This document shows, piece by piece, positions 10,047 through 20,757 of a stretch of 64,000 nt of DNA; positions within the stretch are counted from its first letter, which is position 1, and every line of letters starts with the position of its first letter. Source of the DNA: Flavobacteriales bacterium UBA4466 (GTDB taxonomy: Bacteria; Bacteroidota; Bacteroidia; Flavobacteriales_D; Sanyastnellaceae); the NCBI GenBank assembly GCA_905182895.1, contig CAJJDD010000014.1, positions 21,474 to 85,473 on the forward strand, read 5' to 3'. The notes beneath the pieces are model-generated. The model saw only the letters and a program-made list of their open reading frames with translations, was not told where the DNA came from and did not search any database. The translations under genes were made by a program, and so were the position numbers.

Positions 10047-11192
10047 TTAAGCTATTACTTCTTCTAGGTTATGGAACAAACGTTCAGAGACGTCCTCAAC
10101 GGAACCTATTCCATTGATCGATTTATGTTTCCCCTGAGTTTTATAAAACCCTGCTACTGGTGCCGTTTGAGTATTATAAACGTCTATCCTGTTCTGAATC
10201 ACTGCTGGGTCTGCATCATCTGGTCTACCGCTACCCATAGCTCTTCCTTTGAGTCTAGTTCTTAGCTCATTTTCCTCTACCTCTAACTCTAGCATGCACG
10301 AAACAGCTCCTCCTTTGGATTTCAAAAACACATCTAAAGCTTCTGCTTGAGCACTAGTTCTGGGAAAACCATCATAAATTACTCCTCTAGCATTAGGGTA
10401 TTTCTTTACCTCTGACTGCAATATTTTAATCGTAATATCATCAGGAACTAAATTTCCTTTATCCGCATAACTCTTGGCTAGCTTAGCTAATTCACTGTCT
10501 GGGTCTAATCCTCTAAAAACATCTCCTGTAGATATATGTACTAGATCATACTTATCCTTAAGAATAGCACTCTGAGTTCCTTTCCCACATCCTGGAGGTC
10601 CGAATAATACGATGTTTAACATTCCTTTCTTTTTTGAAAGCTCCAAAGGTACTGAATCTATCTTCTTATAAACCGAATTTAGATTTCTTCCGAGCCCATC
10701 TATATCGAGTCCATATCCTACAATAAATTCTGGAGGAACTTCCATTCCCACGTAATCAGGCATTAAAGCTCCTTTATAAATTTCTGGCTTAAGAAACATG
10801 GTAGCTACTTTCACCTCTTTTGGGTTCATAGCTAGCACATCATTAATCACATTGGCCATAGTAAGCCCCGTATCTATGATGTCTTCTACCACCACCACTA
10901 CCCTATCTTTTAAGGGGTCTCTTAGACCTATAAGCTCAGTTACTTTACCAGTAGACTCTGTTCTTTCGTATGATTTTAGTTTAACAAACTCTACCTCACA
11001 GTCCATAGTAAAATGAGAAAACAGGTCATTTAAAAATCGGAAAGAGCCATTTAGCACACCTATAAAGAGAGGCTTTTGACCGCTTAGATCGTTTTCTATC
11101 TGCGTGGCAATGTTTTTTACAACATCCAGAATCTGTTGTTCAGGGATATACTCTTCAAATGTGAAGTTTTGGTAAGAAATCTTTTTTGCCAT
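10047..11192 (-). CDS. Fused hypoxanthine phosphoribosyltransferase - adenylate kinase
   Basis: An intact 381-residue, two-domain enzyme. Residues 1-185 are an HPRT: VGVLNGS-like loop ([11 protein letters not shown]) and PRPP loop EDIIDTGLT at 103-111, making IMP/GMP from hypoxanthine/guanine and PRPP. Residues 190-381 are an adenylate kinase: P-loop GPPGCGKGT at 198-206, STGDVFR, DGFPRT at 274-279 and a GRADD-like lid (GRPDDAD), interconverting AMP, ADP and ATP. The internal [10 protein letters not shown] shows where a free-standing adk would begin. The fusion is known from Flavobacteriia. It joins purine salvage to nucleotide charging in one chain and is probably co-transcribed with obg. 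Confidence 0.93.
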   Translation of the reverse strand: MAKKISYQNFTFEEYIPEQQILDVVKNIATQIENDLSGQKPLFIGVLNGSFRFLNDLFSHFTMDCEVEFVKLKSYERTESTGKVTELIGLRDPLKDRVVVVVEDIIDTGLTMANVINDVLAMNPKEVKVATMFLKPEIYKGALMPDYVGMEVPPEFIVGYGLDIDGLGRNLNSVYKKIDSVPLELSKKKGMLNIVLFGPPGCGKGTQSAILKDKYDLVHISTGDVFRGLDPDSELAKLAKSYADKGNLVPDDITIKILQSEVKKYPNARGVIYDGFPRTSAQAEALDVFLKSKGGAVSCMLELEVEENELRTRLKGRAMGSGRPDDADPAVIQNRIDVYNTQTAPVAGFYKTQGKHKSINGIGSVEDVSERLFHNLEEVIA

Positions 11193-11201
11193 GCGGTAAA
11201 A

Positions 11202-11480
11202 TTACTCACTTAAACTTCCAAATACTCCTAAAAATCCTCATAAATCTGAGACCGATACAGCTACATCACCATTGAAGTCTCCTAAACACCCAACCACAAG
11301 ATCGCAGAGGGGTATGACCAGGAGCAAAGAACGTTAGCACTACAGATTCCGGGACAGTCCGCACAAGTCCTTCTTCCGCTCCATTCGGTAAATCCAAAAC
11401 AATAAGAATCTGTCCAAAACCACGAATTATTAAGGCACTAATGACTAGACTTATTGAAATTAATTTCTTGATGAATGTTC
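11202..11480 (-). CDS. Small secreted Cys-rich protein with dockerin-like C-terminal motif (frameshifted)
   Basis: Minus-strand reading gives FIKKLISISLVISALIIRGFGQ, a signal-peptide-like start without a clear ATG, then in other frames a Cys-rich part (TCADCPGICSANVLCSW) and CLGDFNGDVAVSVSDL, followed after one base shift by GFLGVFGSLSE and a TAA at 11202. The DFNGDxxVSVSDLLxFLxxFG pattern is a dockerin/EF-hand-like motif common at the ends of secreted Bacteroidota proteins. The gene would be short (about 90 residues) with three or so breaks. It could be a degraded gene or a small surface protein; its start is not assigned with confidence. Confidence 0.4.
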
Positions 11481-11588
11481 TAGGCAGCGCGCTGAATTCC
11501 GTGCTTTTTAGATAAACTGTGACCCATACACCATTAGTTTTTTTTTAATAAAAATTAAAAAGTGTGCTATTTTGTGAAAAAGTATTCC

Positions 11589-11618
11589 TTGTTAATCTCA
11601 TTACAACAAGTATTTTTG
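11589..11618 (+). promoter_or_regulatory. carB promoter (-33 TTG / -7 TAnnTTTG)
   Basis: TTG at 11589-11591 and TATTTTTG at 11611-11618 are 19 bases apart, matching the Bacteroidota primary sigma factor consensus. Transcription would start near 11625, giving a leader of about 70 bases before the carB ATG. Confidence 0.65.
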
Positions 11619-11632
11619 CGCGGAATTTCTAA

Positions 11633-11685
11633 GTGGTTTTAACCACTGCCCACAATCTGTAATTTACAGTTTTAGTGGGCGGTTA
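11633..11685 (+). promoter_or_regulatory. Structured carB leader with two mutually exclusive hairpins
   Basis: GTGGTTTTAACCAC (11633-11646) is a perfect short hairpin. TAACC at 11640-11644 and GCCCAC at 11648-11653 can instead pair with GTGGGC at 11675-11680 and GGTTA at 11681-11685, closing a loop that contains its own CTGTAATTTACAG hairpin (11657-11669). Both folds use bases 11640-11644, so they exclude each other. The long fold ends about 9 bases before the ATG. A role in pyrimidine or arginine control is an inference. Confidence 0.5.
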
Positions 11686-11693
11686 AAAAAAAA

Positions 11694-14512
11694 ATGCCTA
11701 AAGACAAAAGTATCAAGTCGGTTCTCATCATAGGAAGTGGACCTATCGTTATCGGACAAGCATGTGAATTTGACTACTCAGGCTCGCAAGCCGCCCGTTC
11801 TTTAACCGAAGAAGGCATCGAAGTTACTCTAATCAACTCTAATCCGGCTACCATTATGACGGACCCTGTGATGGCAGATAACATTTATCTGGAGCCATTA
11901 GAAACAGAATCTATAGAGAAGATTTTAAAAAACCATAACATAGACGCTGTTCTACCTACCATGGGTGGACAAACAGCTCTAAACCTAGCTATTAAATGTG
12001 ACGAAATAGGTTTATGGGAAGAGTATGGAGTAAGAATGATAGGAGTAGACATTAAAGCCATAGATGTCACAGAAAACCGGCAAGCATTTAGAGAGCTAAT
12101 GGATGAAATAGGTATTCCTATGGCACCACAAAAAACTGCTAAATCCTTTCTAGAAGGAAAAGAAGTAGCACAAGAATTTGGTTTTCCTCTATGCATTAGA
12201 GCTTCTTATACCTTAGGAGGAGCAGGTGCTTCTCTAGTACATGACCCTACTCAATTTGATAAGCTTCTAAGTCGTGGACTGCCATTTATCTCCCATTCAT
12301 GAAGTAATGATAGACAAGGCGCTATTGGGATGGAAAGAATATGAGCTCGAACTTCTCAGAGACGCCAATGATAACGTTACCATTATTTGTTCCATAGAAA
12401 ATTTCGATCCTATGGGAATTCATACTGGAGATTCTATTACCGTCGCTCCAGCGATGACATTAAGCGATAGTACCTATCAGAGAATGCGAAATATGGCCAT
12501 CAAAATGATGCGCTCCATTGGAGATTTTGCTGGAGGATGTAACGTACAGTTCGCGGTTAGCCCTGATGAAAACGAAGATATTATAGCCATAGAAATTAAT
12601 CCTAGAGTCAGTCGCTCTTCTGCTTTAGCTTCTAAAGCTACTGGATACCCTATAGCTAAGATAGCAGCCAAACTTGCAATAGGCTATCACTTAGATGAAT
12701 TAAAAAATCAAATAACGAAGTCGACAAGTGCATTCTTCGAGCCTACATTAGACTATGTGATTGTAAAAATTCCAAGATGGAACTTCGATAAATTCCACGG
12801 AGCTGATAGGGAGCTAGGTCTCCAAATGAAGTCCGTGGGAGAAGTAATGGCTATAGGAAGAAGTTTCCAAGAGGCGTTACAAAAAGCATGTCAATCTCTA
12901 GAGTTAGGTAGAAATGGATTAGGAGCTGATGGCAAGGAAATGAAAAACCAGGAGGCTATTCTTCAATCTCTTCAACACCCGAGTTGGAACAGAGTTTTCC
13001 ATATCTATGATGCTATTAAACTAGGAATTCCATTTAAGACAATTCAAGAAAAAACTAAAATTGATTTTTGGTTTTTAAAACAAATAGAAGATTTGATCCT
13101 TCTAGAAAATAAGATCGAGAAGCATACACTTCAGTCACTTCCAAGAGAGCTTCTTTTCGAAGCTAAACAAAAAGGATACGCAGATAGGCAGCTAGCCCAC
13201 TTAATGAGGTGCTTAGAAAGCGAGGTGAATGAAAAACGCCATGAACTTGATATTAAACGAGTATATAAGCTTGTAGATACGTGTGCTGCAGAATTCGAGG
13301 CTCACACTCCTTACTACTACTCTACTTTCGAAGATGAAAATGAGAGTATCGTCTCTGACAAAAAGAAGATAATAGTTCTAGGTTCAGGACCCAATAGAAT
13401 AGGTCAAGGTATAGAATTTGATTACTGTTGTGTTCACGGGGTACTAGCGGCTAAAGAGTGTGGCTATGAAACCATTATGATCAACTGCAATCCTGAGACT
13501 GTCTCAACTGATTTCGACACTTCCGATAAATTATATTTCGAGCCTGTTTTCTGGGAGCATATTTATGACATCATCCTTCATGAAAAACCAGAAGGTGTAA
13601 TCGTACAATTAGGTGGACAAACAGCACTTAAACTTGCAGAAAAACTAGAGAGATTTGGCATTAAAGTTCTTAGGAACGTCCTTCAAGGCGCTAGACTTAG
13701 CTGAGGATAGAGGCAGGTTCTCCAACCTGCTTAAAGACAACAACATTCCTTACCCTAAATTCGGAGTAGTAGAATCTGCAGAGCAAGCAATAGAATTATC
13801 TCAAGATTTAGGCTTCCCCCTATTAGTTAGGCCTTCATACGTACTTGGTGGACAGAAAATGAAAATCGTTATAAACGAGCAGGATTTAGAAAAGCATGTC
13901 GTAGATATTCTTCAAGCATTACCAAACAACCAAATTTTACTTGACCACTTTATAGAAGGAGCTATAGAAGCTGAAGCAGATGCTATTTGTGACGGTGAAA
14001 ATGTTTACATTCTAGGAATAATGCAGCATATAGAACCTGCAGGAATTCATTCAGGTGATAGTTACGCTCTTCTTCCTCCGTACAATCTAGGGGATTTAGT
14101 AATGGATCAAATTAAAGAATACACGAAGACAATAGCAATAAAACTAGAGACCAAAGGCCTACTAAACATCCAGTTCGCTATTAAAGATGACAAGGTATAT
14201 ATTATAGAAGCTAACCCGAGAGCATCTAGAACGGTTCCATTTATAGCTAAAGCCTATAGAGAGCCATATGTGAATTACGCTACTAAAATAATGTTAGGCG
14301 AGAAGAAAGTCACTGATTTTGATTTCAATCCACACAAGGAAGGATATGCTATTAAAATCCCTGTATTCAGTTACGAAAAATTCCCTAATGTAAATAAGGA
14401 GTTAGGACCTGAAATGAAATCGACTGGGGAAGCTATTCGATTTATAAAAGACCTGAAAGATCCGTTTTTCAGGAAAATTTATTCTGAACGAAATCTTTAC
14501 TTGAGTAAATAA
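11694..14512 (+). CDS. carB: Carbamoyl-phosphate synthase large subunit, without allosteric domain (frameshifted)
   Basis: CarB makes carbamoyl phosphate from bicarbonate, ammonia and two ATP for pyrimidine and arginine synthesis. The N-terminal half starts [20 protein letters not shown] with [10 protein letters not shown]; the second ATP-grasp half begins at about residue 560 with [20 protein letters not shown]-grasp signatures [17 protein letters not shown] and [17 protein letters not shown] are both present. The frame breaks near 12275 and 13680. The protein ends [13 protein letters not shown] at about residue 939, just after the second synthetase half, so the MGS-like regulatory domain of about 130 residues found in E. 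coli CarB is missing. A terminator follows 35 bp later. No carA lies nearby. Confidence 0.96.
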
Positions 14513-14546
14513 CTATGGCTCTATATAGTCTTAGAAAAATTAATTT

Positions 14547-14574
14547 AAAGGCTTCAGAAATGAAGCCTTTTTTT
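14547..14574 (+). terminator. Rho-independent terminator after carB
   Basis: AAAGGCTTCA and TGAAGCCTTT pair around a four-base loop and are followed by seven T residues in all. Confidence 0.9.
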
Positions 14575-14591
14575 CCTGCGCGATTTAATAA

Positions 14592-14603
14592 GCGTTGCAA
14601 CGC
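14592..14603. repeat. Perfect GCGTTGCAACGC palindrome (copy 2)
   Basis: Intergenic copy, just downstream of the carB terminator and upstream of the DUF4834 gene. This is the one perfect copy outside a coding region. Confidence 0.9.
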
Positions 14604-14752
14604 GAAAAAATAAAGTATTTAAAATGGATAGGATGCGGGATATTAATGAAGCTGGTATTAATAATTACCCGAGGGCTAAAACGCGAATGATTTTCACATG
14701 ATTTATTAATTCCTGTAGTAAAGTTTCCGTTAAATATTCTTTTCTTTACGGC

Positions 14753-15049
14753 ATGAGTCAGATGTTTTATTTAGGGGAGGTTACTGGATTCTTAAAAACA
14801 GTATTAATAATACTAGTGGTTATTTATGGGCTTCGTTTCATATCTAAATTACTAGCGCCTTGGATGATGAAAAAGGCACGGAATAAGCTACAAAATATGG
14901 CGGAAGACCAAATGCGCCAGAGAGGGTTTAATCCTCAAAATCAAAAACCTGAGGGTTCTGTTACCGTAGAAAAAACTAAAGAGACAAAATCTAAATCTAA
15001 GAATTCCTCTTCGGATGATGATTACGTGGAATTTGAAGTAATTGAATAG
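14753..15049 (+). CDS. DUF4834 family membrane protein
   Basis: A 98-residue protein with one N-terminal membrane segment (FLKTVLIILVVIYGLRFI, residues 13-30), then a basic stretch (MMKKARNKLQNMAEDQMRQR) and a charged, low-complexity end (TKSKSKNSSSDDDYVEFEVIE). This order, ending in D-Y-V-[ED]-F-E-x-[IV], is the DUF4834 family of Bacteroidota; its role is unknown. A single-gene unit between the carB terminator and the convergent DUF1853 gene. Confidence 0.75.
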   Translation: MSQMFYLGEVTGFLKTVLIILVVIYGLRFISKLLAPWMMKKARNKLQNMAEDQMRQRGFNPQNQKPEGSVTVEKTKETKSKSKNSSSDDDYVEFEVIE

Positions 15050-15063
15050 AATTTTCAAGGCAT

Positions 15064-15090
15064 AAAAAAAGGTCGGAAACCACCCCGACC
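15064..15090 (-). terminator. Terminator for the minus-strand DUF1853 gene
   Basis: GGTCGG (15071-15076) and CCGACC (15085-15090) form the stem; on the minus strand it is followed by seven T residues (As at 15064-15070). It may serve the convergent DUF4834 transcript less well. Confidence 0.7.
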
Positions 15091-15227
15091 TCATATTACA
15101 AGTAATATTTATTAACCTTAACCAAAAAATCAGTCTGTTGACTTTTTTTTCGGAGCACAAAAGTAGTTGTTCTAATCATTGTTGCGCCTAAATTCTATAC
15201 TATTATTTTTTCTGACCGCCTTTTCAT

Positions 15228-16143
15228 TTAGCTCTCCCGATTTGGCCATTTATTTAGAACAACCGCCACTCTCAGAGTTTCTATGAAATGTCCGTTTTCA
15301 TAAGAAACTCTGGCTAACATAACTTCAACGTTATACTCCTGAAGCCAACAACGAATTTTTGCTTGAATACCAATTTCAGAATGCAAATCTTCTATTACTG
15401 GCCGACGCATACGGGGCAAACCAATTATGTTTAGAGAGTAATACCCAGCTATTATCCCCTTTAAAAAATTCAGAAATCTCACTCTCCTTTAAAAATAACC
15501 CCGCATTATGATTGGGGAGACTTAATTGAGGAGACTTCGCTCCTTTTATGTTTTTCCAATGATAAAAAAAGAAACCCTTCATCATTAAAAGTGAATTAGG
15601 TCTGCTTAAGCCTAACTCGTCTAATAGAGCACCCCCTTCTTCTCTATCGAAAATAGTTAACTGCTTGCGAAATTTAGTCATTTTATCCTCCAAGGTGTCT
15701 TTAGCGTTAATTCCTTTCCAATTATTCCACAAATGAGAATTATCATACCCTAGGTAATACTTAGACGCCACTTCTAAATGCCAAATTTCTCCTGAAAATA
15801 TATCACGAAACACATAGTCTATTTCTCCAAGAGTTATTTTATTCCGACTTACAGGCCTGTTAGAAATGAGAACTTCATACTTACCACTATACGTTAGCCA
15901 GTACTCGACAAACCGCTCAAACCGCTTTCCGAGTAGCTGTCTTCCTTCGGAAGAAACAAATTCGGCAAGCCTGCTAGGATTCGCATCTTCAGCTTTCAAG
16001 AAAGACTCACACCTTTCTGCCTCGGTTTTAAACCATTGGTCGTCTAGTCCTATATACGCCTTTTCCTTCGGGTTAACGGACATTAGAGGCGCACTGGATA
16101 TAACCCAAGCTAAATCATTTACTATTTTATGTTTAAAACCCAT
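15228..16143 (-). CDS. DUF1853 family protein (one frameshift)
   Basis: The protein starts MGFKHKIVNDLAWVISSAPL; the DLAW..SAPL opening, the GKRFERFVEYWL helix (residues about 70-82) and the EIDYVFRD..EIWHLEVASKYYL block (about 108-130) match DUF1853, whose D-E/Q-x-K-like core suggests a nuclease fold (inference). A frame break near 15420 separates it from the end, RPVIEDLHSEIGIQAKI to NKWPNRES. About 300 residues in total. The function of the family is unknown. It is divergent from the gene at 16183 with about 40 bp between starts. Confidence 0.7.
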
Positions 16144-16162
16144 CTAGTTTAAGCGCTAAAGT

Positions 16163-16170
16163 TATCTTTG
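16163..16170 (+). promoter_or_regulatory. -7 promoter element before the small conserved gene
   Basis: TATCTTTG matches TAnnTTTG and lies 12 bases before the ATG at 16183, which predicts a very short leader and argues against the upstream TTG at 16168 as start. Confidence 0.45.
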
Positions 16171-16182
16171 TCTGCAAATTTA

Positions 16183-16422
16183 ATGAGAGTAATAGCAGAA
16201 ATACCGCATTCACACTTTAAGATTCAGATTTTTAGCTGGAATGGAAAATATCAGTTGAAAATCGAGATCGATCAGTATGAACAGACCTACAAGGTTTCAG
16301 AAACAAATGTGAATGGGCTGGATGACGTGAAAGCTCTAATTACAGAAGATTTTTTAAGTAAAGTAATGGGTAGAATGATTTCTATGAGAGAAGATTGGAA
16401 TGAAGCCCTTAAATCAATTTAA
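16183..16422 (+). CDS. Conserved hypothetical protein, Bacteroidota
   Basis: A 79-residue protein from the ATG at 16183: MRVIAEIPHSHFKIQIFSWN, then GKYQLKIEIDQYEQTYKVSE. It resembles a short family found in many Bacteroidota (AEIPHPHYKI..WNxKY..KxE...EQTYK), with no known role. It begins a plus-strand run with the OmpH-like gene (2 bp gap) and the DUF4924 gene. Confidence 0.6.
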   Translation: MRVIAEIPHSHFKIQIFSWNGKYQLKIEIDQYEQTYKVSETNVNGLDDVKALITEDFLSKVMGRMISMREDWNEALKSI

Positions 16423-16424
16423 TC

Positions 16425-17049
16425 ATGGCCGGAAAAATTAGCTTGGCATTAAACATCCTTTTAGGAATAGCCGTTATTTATCTTTTTACCAAAATCTCTA
16501 CGCCAGCAGAAATCCTTACAGAACAGGAAACAGCTAGCACAGAACTAACAGCACAAAATGAATATCCTTCTATAGCATTTGTAGACAATGATTCTCTTTC
16601 TATCAATTATAAGTTTAGAATCGATAAGTCTAAGATTTTAGAAAAAGCATCTGCAGATATAATCGCTGCTGGAAAATAAAATAGCGAAAGCCCAAGAAGA
16701 TTATTACGAAATAATGAACAAGTCTCAGACTGGGGGCTTTACTTCTGACGCAGAAATAGCTGCGGCTGAGAAAAAAGTAATGAAATTACAAGAGGATGTT
16801 CCTTACCTGCAAAGCCAAATGGAAAGCCGATTAAAACGACTAACCAAGCTAGAAGGCGAGATAAATGACTCTCTTTATTCTAGATTATATAGATATATAG
16901 ACTCTTATACTGCAGATAAACCCATAGATGTTATTATGCTCTACACTAAAGGGATGACTGGCCTTTATAACAATGGTTCATTAGACGTAACTGCAGAAAT
17001 AGTAACCGGGCTGAATGCAGCTTATGAATCCGAAAAAACTGCTGAATAA
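16425..17049 (+). CDS. OmpH/Skp family periplasmic chaperone (frameshifted)
   Basis: The start MAGKISLALNILLGIAVIYLF is a membrane anchor or uncleaved signal. PSIAFVDNDSLSINYKF is the conserved first strand and turn of OmpH/Skp proteins, followed by a long helical, charged region (SDAEIAAAEKKVMKLQEDVP..LQSQMESRLKRLTKLE) that would form the coiled-coil arms gripping unfolded outer-membrane proteins. The C-terminal AADKPIDVIMLYTKGMTGLY-like segment closes the head domain. A break near 16675 shifts the frame. About 205 residues. Confidence 0.8.
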
Positions 17050-17053
17050 AAAT

Positions 17054-17597
17054 ATGCCAATAGCTCAAAACAAACTTCAAGAAAACATAGCCGAATACAT
17101 TCTCTATGTGTGGCAAATGCAAGATCTTCTGCGCTCTGTATCTCTAGATGTAGACGTTTTGTACCAAAAACTAGGATTAACTGATGCTAATGACCCGAAT
17201 AGAGAAGAACGAAACTGGTTAAAAAATCTAGCCGAAAGAATTGAAAGTTGAAGATATTTCTAAAAAAGGAAACACCTCTGAAATAAGCACCATTTTAGCA
17301 GAACTGCATTATTTACACAATACGCTAATTGACCTTCTAAAGGATAGTAAATATGTAGAGATATATGCTAAATCTGCGCCTCACATCAAAGGCCTAATGG
17401 CTAAATCTACAAGTAACCAAAACATCATGGAGCATATGCTAATAGCTCTATATGGCTGGTTAATTCTGAGAATGCAGAAGAAAGATATTAGTAAAGAAAC
17501 AAATGAAGCTATGGCGTCTTTTTCTAAAACTATGGCTTATGTAAGCCTAAAGTACAAGGAAATGAAAACCGGTTTAATTAACTCAAACTTGAATTAA
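17054..17597 (+). CDS. DUF4924 family protein (frameshifted)
   Basis: Starts MPIAQNKLQENIAEYILYVW, with QMQDLLRSVSLDVD; the pattern (K-x-x-N-I-A-E-Y-[IL]-L-Y-[MV]-W-Q-x-E/Q-D-L-[IL]-R) is the DUF4924 signature of Bacteroidota. The second part runs in another frame from about 17240 (EISTILAELHYLHNTLIDLL to SLKYKEMKTGLI). About 180 residues, mostly helical, probably cytosolic. Function unknown. The start overlaps the final codons of the preceding gene's region closely, so the two are likely co-transcribed. Confidence 0.75.
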
Positions 17598-17715
17598 TTG
17601 TACTGTTTTATTGCCTTGTGTTCTTTTAACAACATGCTCTTAACAAAAAGTCGTCAACTTCTGTCTTAAACATTTTTTTCTACAGACCTTAACTATGCTC
17701 TAAAAACGTAGTAAA

Positions 17716-20021
17716 ATGACTGTTCCACATCTGTCTAAAAGCACTGTATTTAACCATGTGGTTAAACCGACTCTGTATGATTTGAAGAATTCTAAACATC
17801 TTGAAGATTTTCAAAAACTCGTCAGGAACACCCCTAACCTAATAGTTTCTAACAATATAGACAGCCAACTCAAAGAGTTGATGCAAATAAATCACCCTAA
17901 AAAAACGCTTTCAGAGCAACAAGCATTAAAATTAGCAGAGAAGCATGTAGGCCATTCTAATTTTATGACATATGGCAACTGGTTTCATTTCAACTGGTTA
18001 AATACACTTGTTCACCTCCTTCCTGAGGAAGAATTTATAAAAACTAGAACTAGTAGAAATAACTACAAAATATCTCCTGAAGAACAACATAAACTTTCCA
18101 CTAAAAAAGTAGGCGTCATAGGCCTTTCGGTAGGGCAAAGTATCTCCATTACAATGGCTATGGAAAGAACTTTTGGAGAAATTAGAATCGCAGATTTCGA
18201 TGAGCTTGAACTGACTAACTTAAATAGAATTAGAGCTGGAGTGCATGAGTTAGGGTTGCCTAAGGTGGCCTTAGTAGCTCGTGAAATAGCCGAAATTGAC
18301 CCTTACCTTAGAGTTAAATGTTTTTGGGAAGGGATTACAGAGGATAATATTGATGACTTCCTTCTAGGCGACGGGAAATTAGATTTAGTAGCCGATGAGT
18401 GTGACACCATCCATATTAAGTTTCTCGCACGCATACATTGTAAGAACCATGAAATCCCTGTCATAATGGATACTAGTGATCGAGGAATGGTAGATATAGA
18501 AAGATTCGACTTAGAGCCTGACAGAAGCATATTTCACGGGTTAGTAAATCATCTAGATATAGAAAAATCTAAAAATCTAAAAATCTACTGAAGATAAGAT
18601 GACCTATGCACTCCCTATCATAGGACTAGAAGACGCTAGCACTAGAATCAAAGCGAGTATGCTGGAAATCAATCAATCCATAACAACATGGCCGCAGTTA
18701 TCAAGTGATGTAGCTCTCGGAGGCGCGATATCTACTAATGTGATAAGAAGAATATTTCTAAATCAATTAACCGACTCGGGAAGATATTATGTAGACACAA
18801 ATGCTATTATTCCCAATTCCGGTGAACCCCATTAAAAAAGACCCAGAATCAACTAACACCGCAAAATTACAAAACTCGGCGCTGTACGAACTAGCCAAAA
18901 GTTTTACTCTAGATCCTGAAAGGGTAACCCTAGAAAAAGAAATAGAGCACTATCTTTTAGAAAGTGCACTGCACGCGCCCAGCGGAGCAAATTGTCAACC
19001 CTGGAAATGGCTCATAAGTGAAAACGCATATTACCTTTTCCATGACAAATACTACAGCGAGTCTTTTAATGATTTTAACGACCTAGCATCTTACCTCTCA
19101 TTAGGATGTGCAGCTGAAAATTTCATTATAGCAGCTCAAAACAAAGGGCTAGAAGTAAAAATGAGTTCGCTTCCATTCGGCACAGAACATAAGCTAAAAG
19201 CTGTTTTCCAGTTATTTAATCAGGATACCATACCTCCTCTCATTATGCCTCATGAAAGCACACATTTAGCACCTCATATTTTCAATAGACATACAAACAG
19301 AAATAAGGGCTCACAAAGTAAAATATCAAGTCAAGACTTATTAGGCTTAGAAGAATCAATAACATCTATAGAAGGAGCTTCTCTAAGATTTGTCCATTCT
19401 AAAAAATCATTAGATGAGCTCGGTGAGTTAATAGCTATGGCTGATAAAATAAAAATGCTTCATCCACAAGCGCACGAGGAGCTCTTTAAAAATGAAATTC
19501 GGTTTACTGAGGAAGAAAACTTGAAATACAAGGATGGAATAGACATCGACCTAGTAGACCTTACAGAAAATGAAAAACTAGGGATAAAACTCTGTGGAGA
19601 TTCTCAAGTAATGTCATTAATCAATACCTGGAGTCTAGGAGAAGGATTAGGGAAAATGAGCAAAGACTTAATCGATTGCTCTTCTGCTATAGGATTTTTA
19701 ACTATAGACTCCAATAACCCAATTGATTTTTTCAATGGAGGTAGGGCAGTAGAAAAGGCATGGCTTAAAGCTACTGAATTAAATTTAGCATTTCAGCCAA
19801 TGACTATTCTCCCTTACTATTTCACTAGACTCCTTAAAGGAAAGGGAGAAGGCTTTTCTTCAAAAGACAAGGATACTCTAACTCACATGTGGATCCGATT
19901 CAATGCTGTATTCCCTACCCCTAAAGAATGCGGCCAGCTATTTCTGTTTAGATTATCAGAAGCTAAAACACCAACAAAACAATCACTAAGACGCCCATAC
20001 AATGATATCGTCTGTACTTAA
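17716..20021 (+). CDS. Rv1355c-family protein: ThiF/E1-like domain plus nitroreductase-like domain (frameshifted)
   Basis: About 765 residues over three segments (breaks near 18590 and 18825). Residues about 130-300 are an E1/ThiF-type adenylylating fold: KVGVIGLSVGQSISITMAME as the nucleotide loop, RIADFDELELTNLNRIRAG, then DLVADECDTIHIK. The second half is nitroreductase-like: ALHAPSGANCQPWKWLI, CAAENFIIAA.., then GRAVEKAWLKATELNLAFQP. The pairing is the Rv1355c (MoeY) family. E1-like folds adenylylate carboxylates and the flavin domain oxidises or reduces, so the protein may modify an acyl or amino-acid-derived small molecule (inference). Its end overlaps the start of the next gene by 20 bp, which implies coupled translation. 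Confidence 0.75.
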
Positions 20022-20757
20022 AAAAAACGCAAGCCCATTTAAACTGCTAGCCTTTAGAGCTAATGAGAACAAAGCCCTAGCTAAGCGATGTGTTAGAGCG
20101 CATTTAAAAGAACTGCAAAATATAGGAGTAAAGAATATAGCCTCTAGTGATCCTGAATGGATTAACGATCCAGAAGTGATTGTTTTTTGTCTGATAAGTC
20201 TTAAAACAAACGCTCCTGTGGCTGGGATGAAATTAGATATATGGAACAAAAACAAATCACTCCCTATCATTGATAGCCTGAGTAATCAAGCGTTTGATAT
20301 GAAGAAAATAGTTCAAGATCATAGCTCTGAAAATATAGCTGAAATTTGTGGACTGTGGGTTTCTAGTGAAGCTTCAGGAATTGGGATAAGTAAAATAATC
20401 ACTCGAGCCGCGGTATCCTCTCTTTCTACACTTCATTCGGGATTGGCAAATCCATTGCCTTCTGCCTCGCAGTACACAATCTAAACACTATGGGTTCTCA
20501 CATGGGTTATCAGATTTATTCCGAAATCGGTGATGGAGGAAAATTCCATATCCTACAAAGGACTTTGAGTCCTATGTTGCACTTTTACATGACACAGAGA
20601 GCCTTACTGAATGTGATTCTATCAAAAAAAATTAGTCCGTGACTTACGGAAAAATCCGATGCTGATTAGATTAGAAAATGAAAAAGGAAAAAACACTCTT
20701 ATACAATACGATCTTAGATTGGTTAAAAAAGAAACAGGTGTCCACACTGTGGTCTAA
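20002..20757 (+). CDS. GNAT-like N-acyl transferase, FeeM/autoinducer-synthase-like (frameshifted)
   Basis: Starts MISSVLKKNASPFKLLAFRA inside the end of the preceding gene. The segment NIAEICGLWVSSEASGIGISK has the layout of FeeM/acyl-homoserine-lactone-synthase-type GNATs (E-[IL]-x-x-L-x-V, then GxG). A break near 20450 leads to HTMGSHMGYQIYSEIG, FHIPTKDFESYVALL and RKNPMLIRLENEKG, ending VKKETGVHTVV at 20757. About 250 residues. A role making an acylated amino acid or related signal fits the neighbours but is an inference; it could also be a plain acetyltransferase. Confidence 0.55.
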
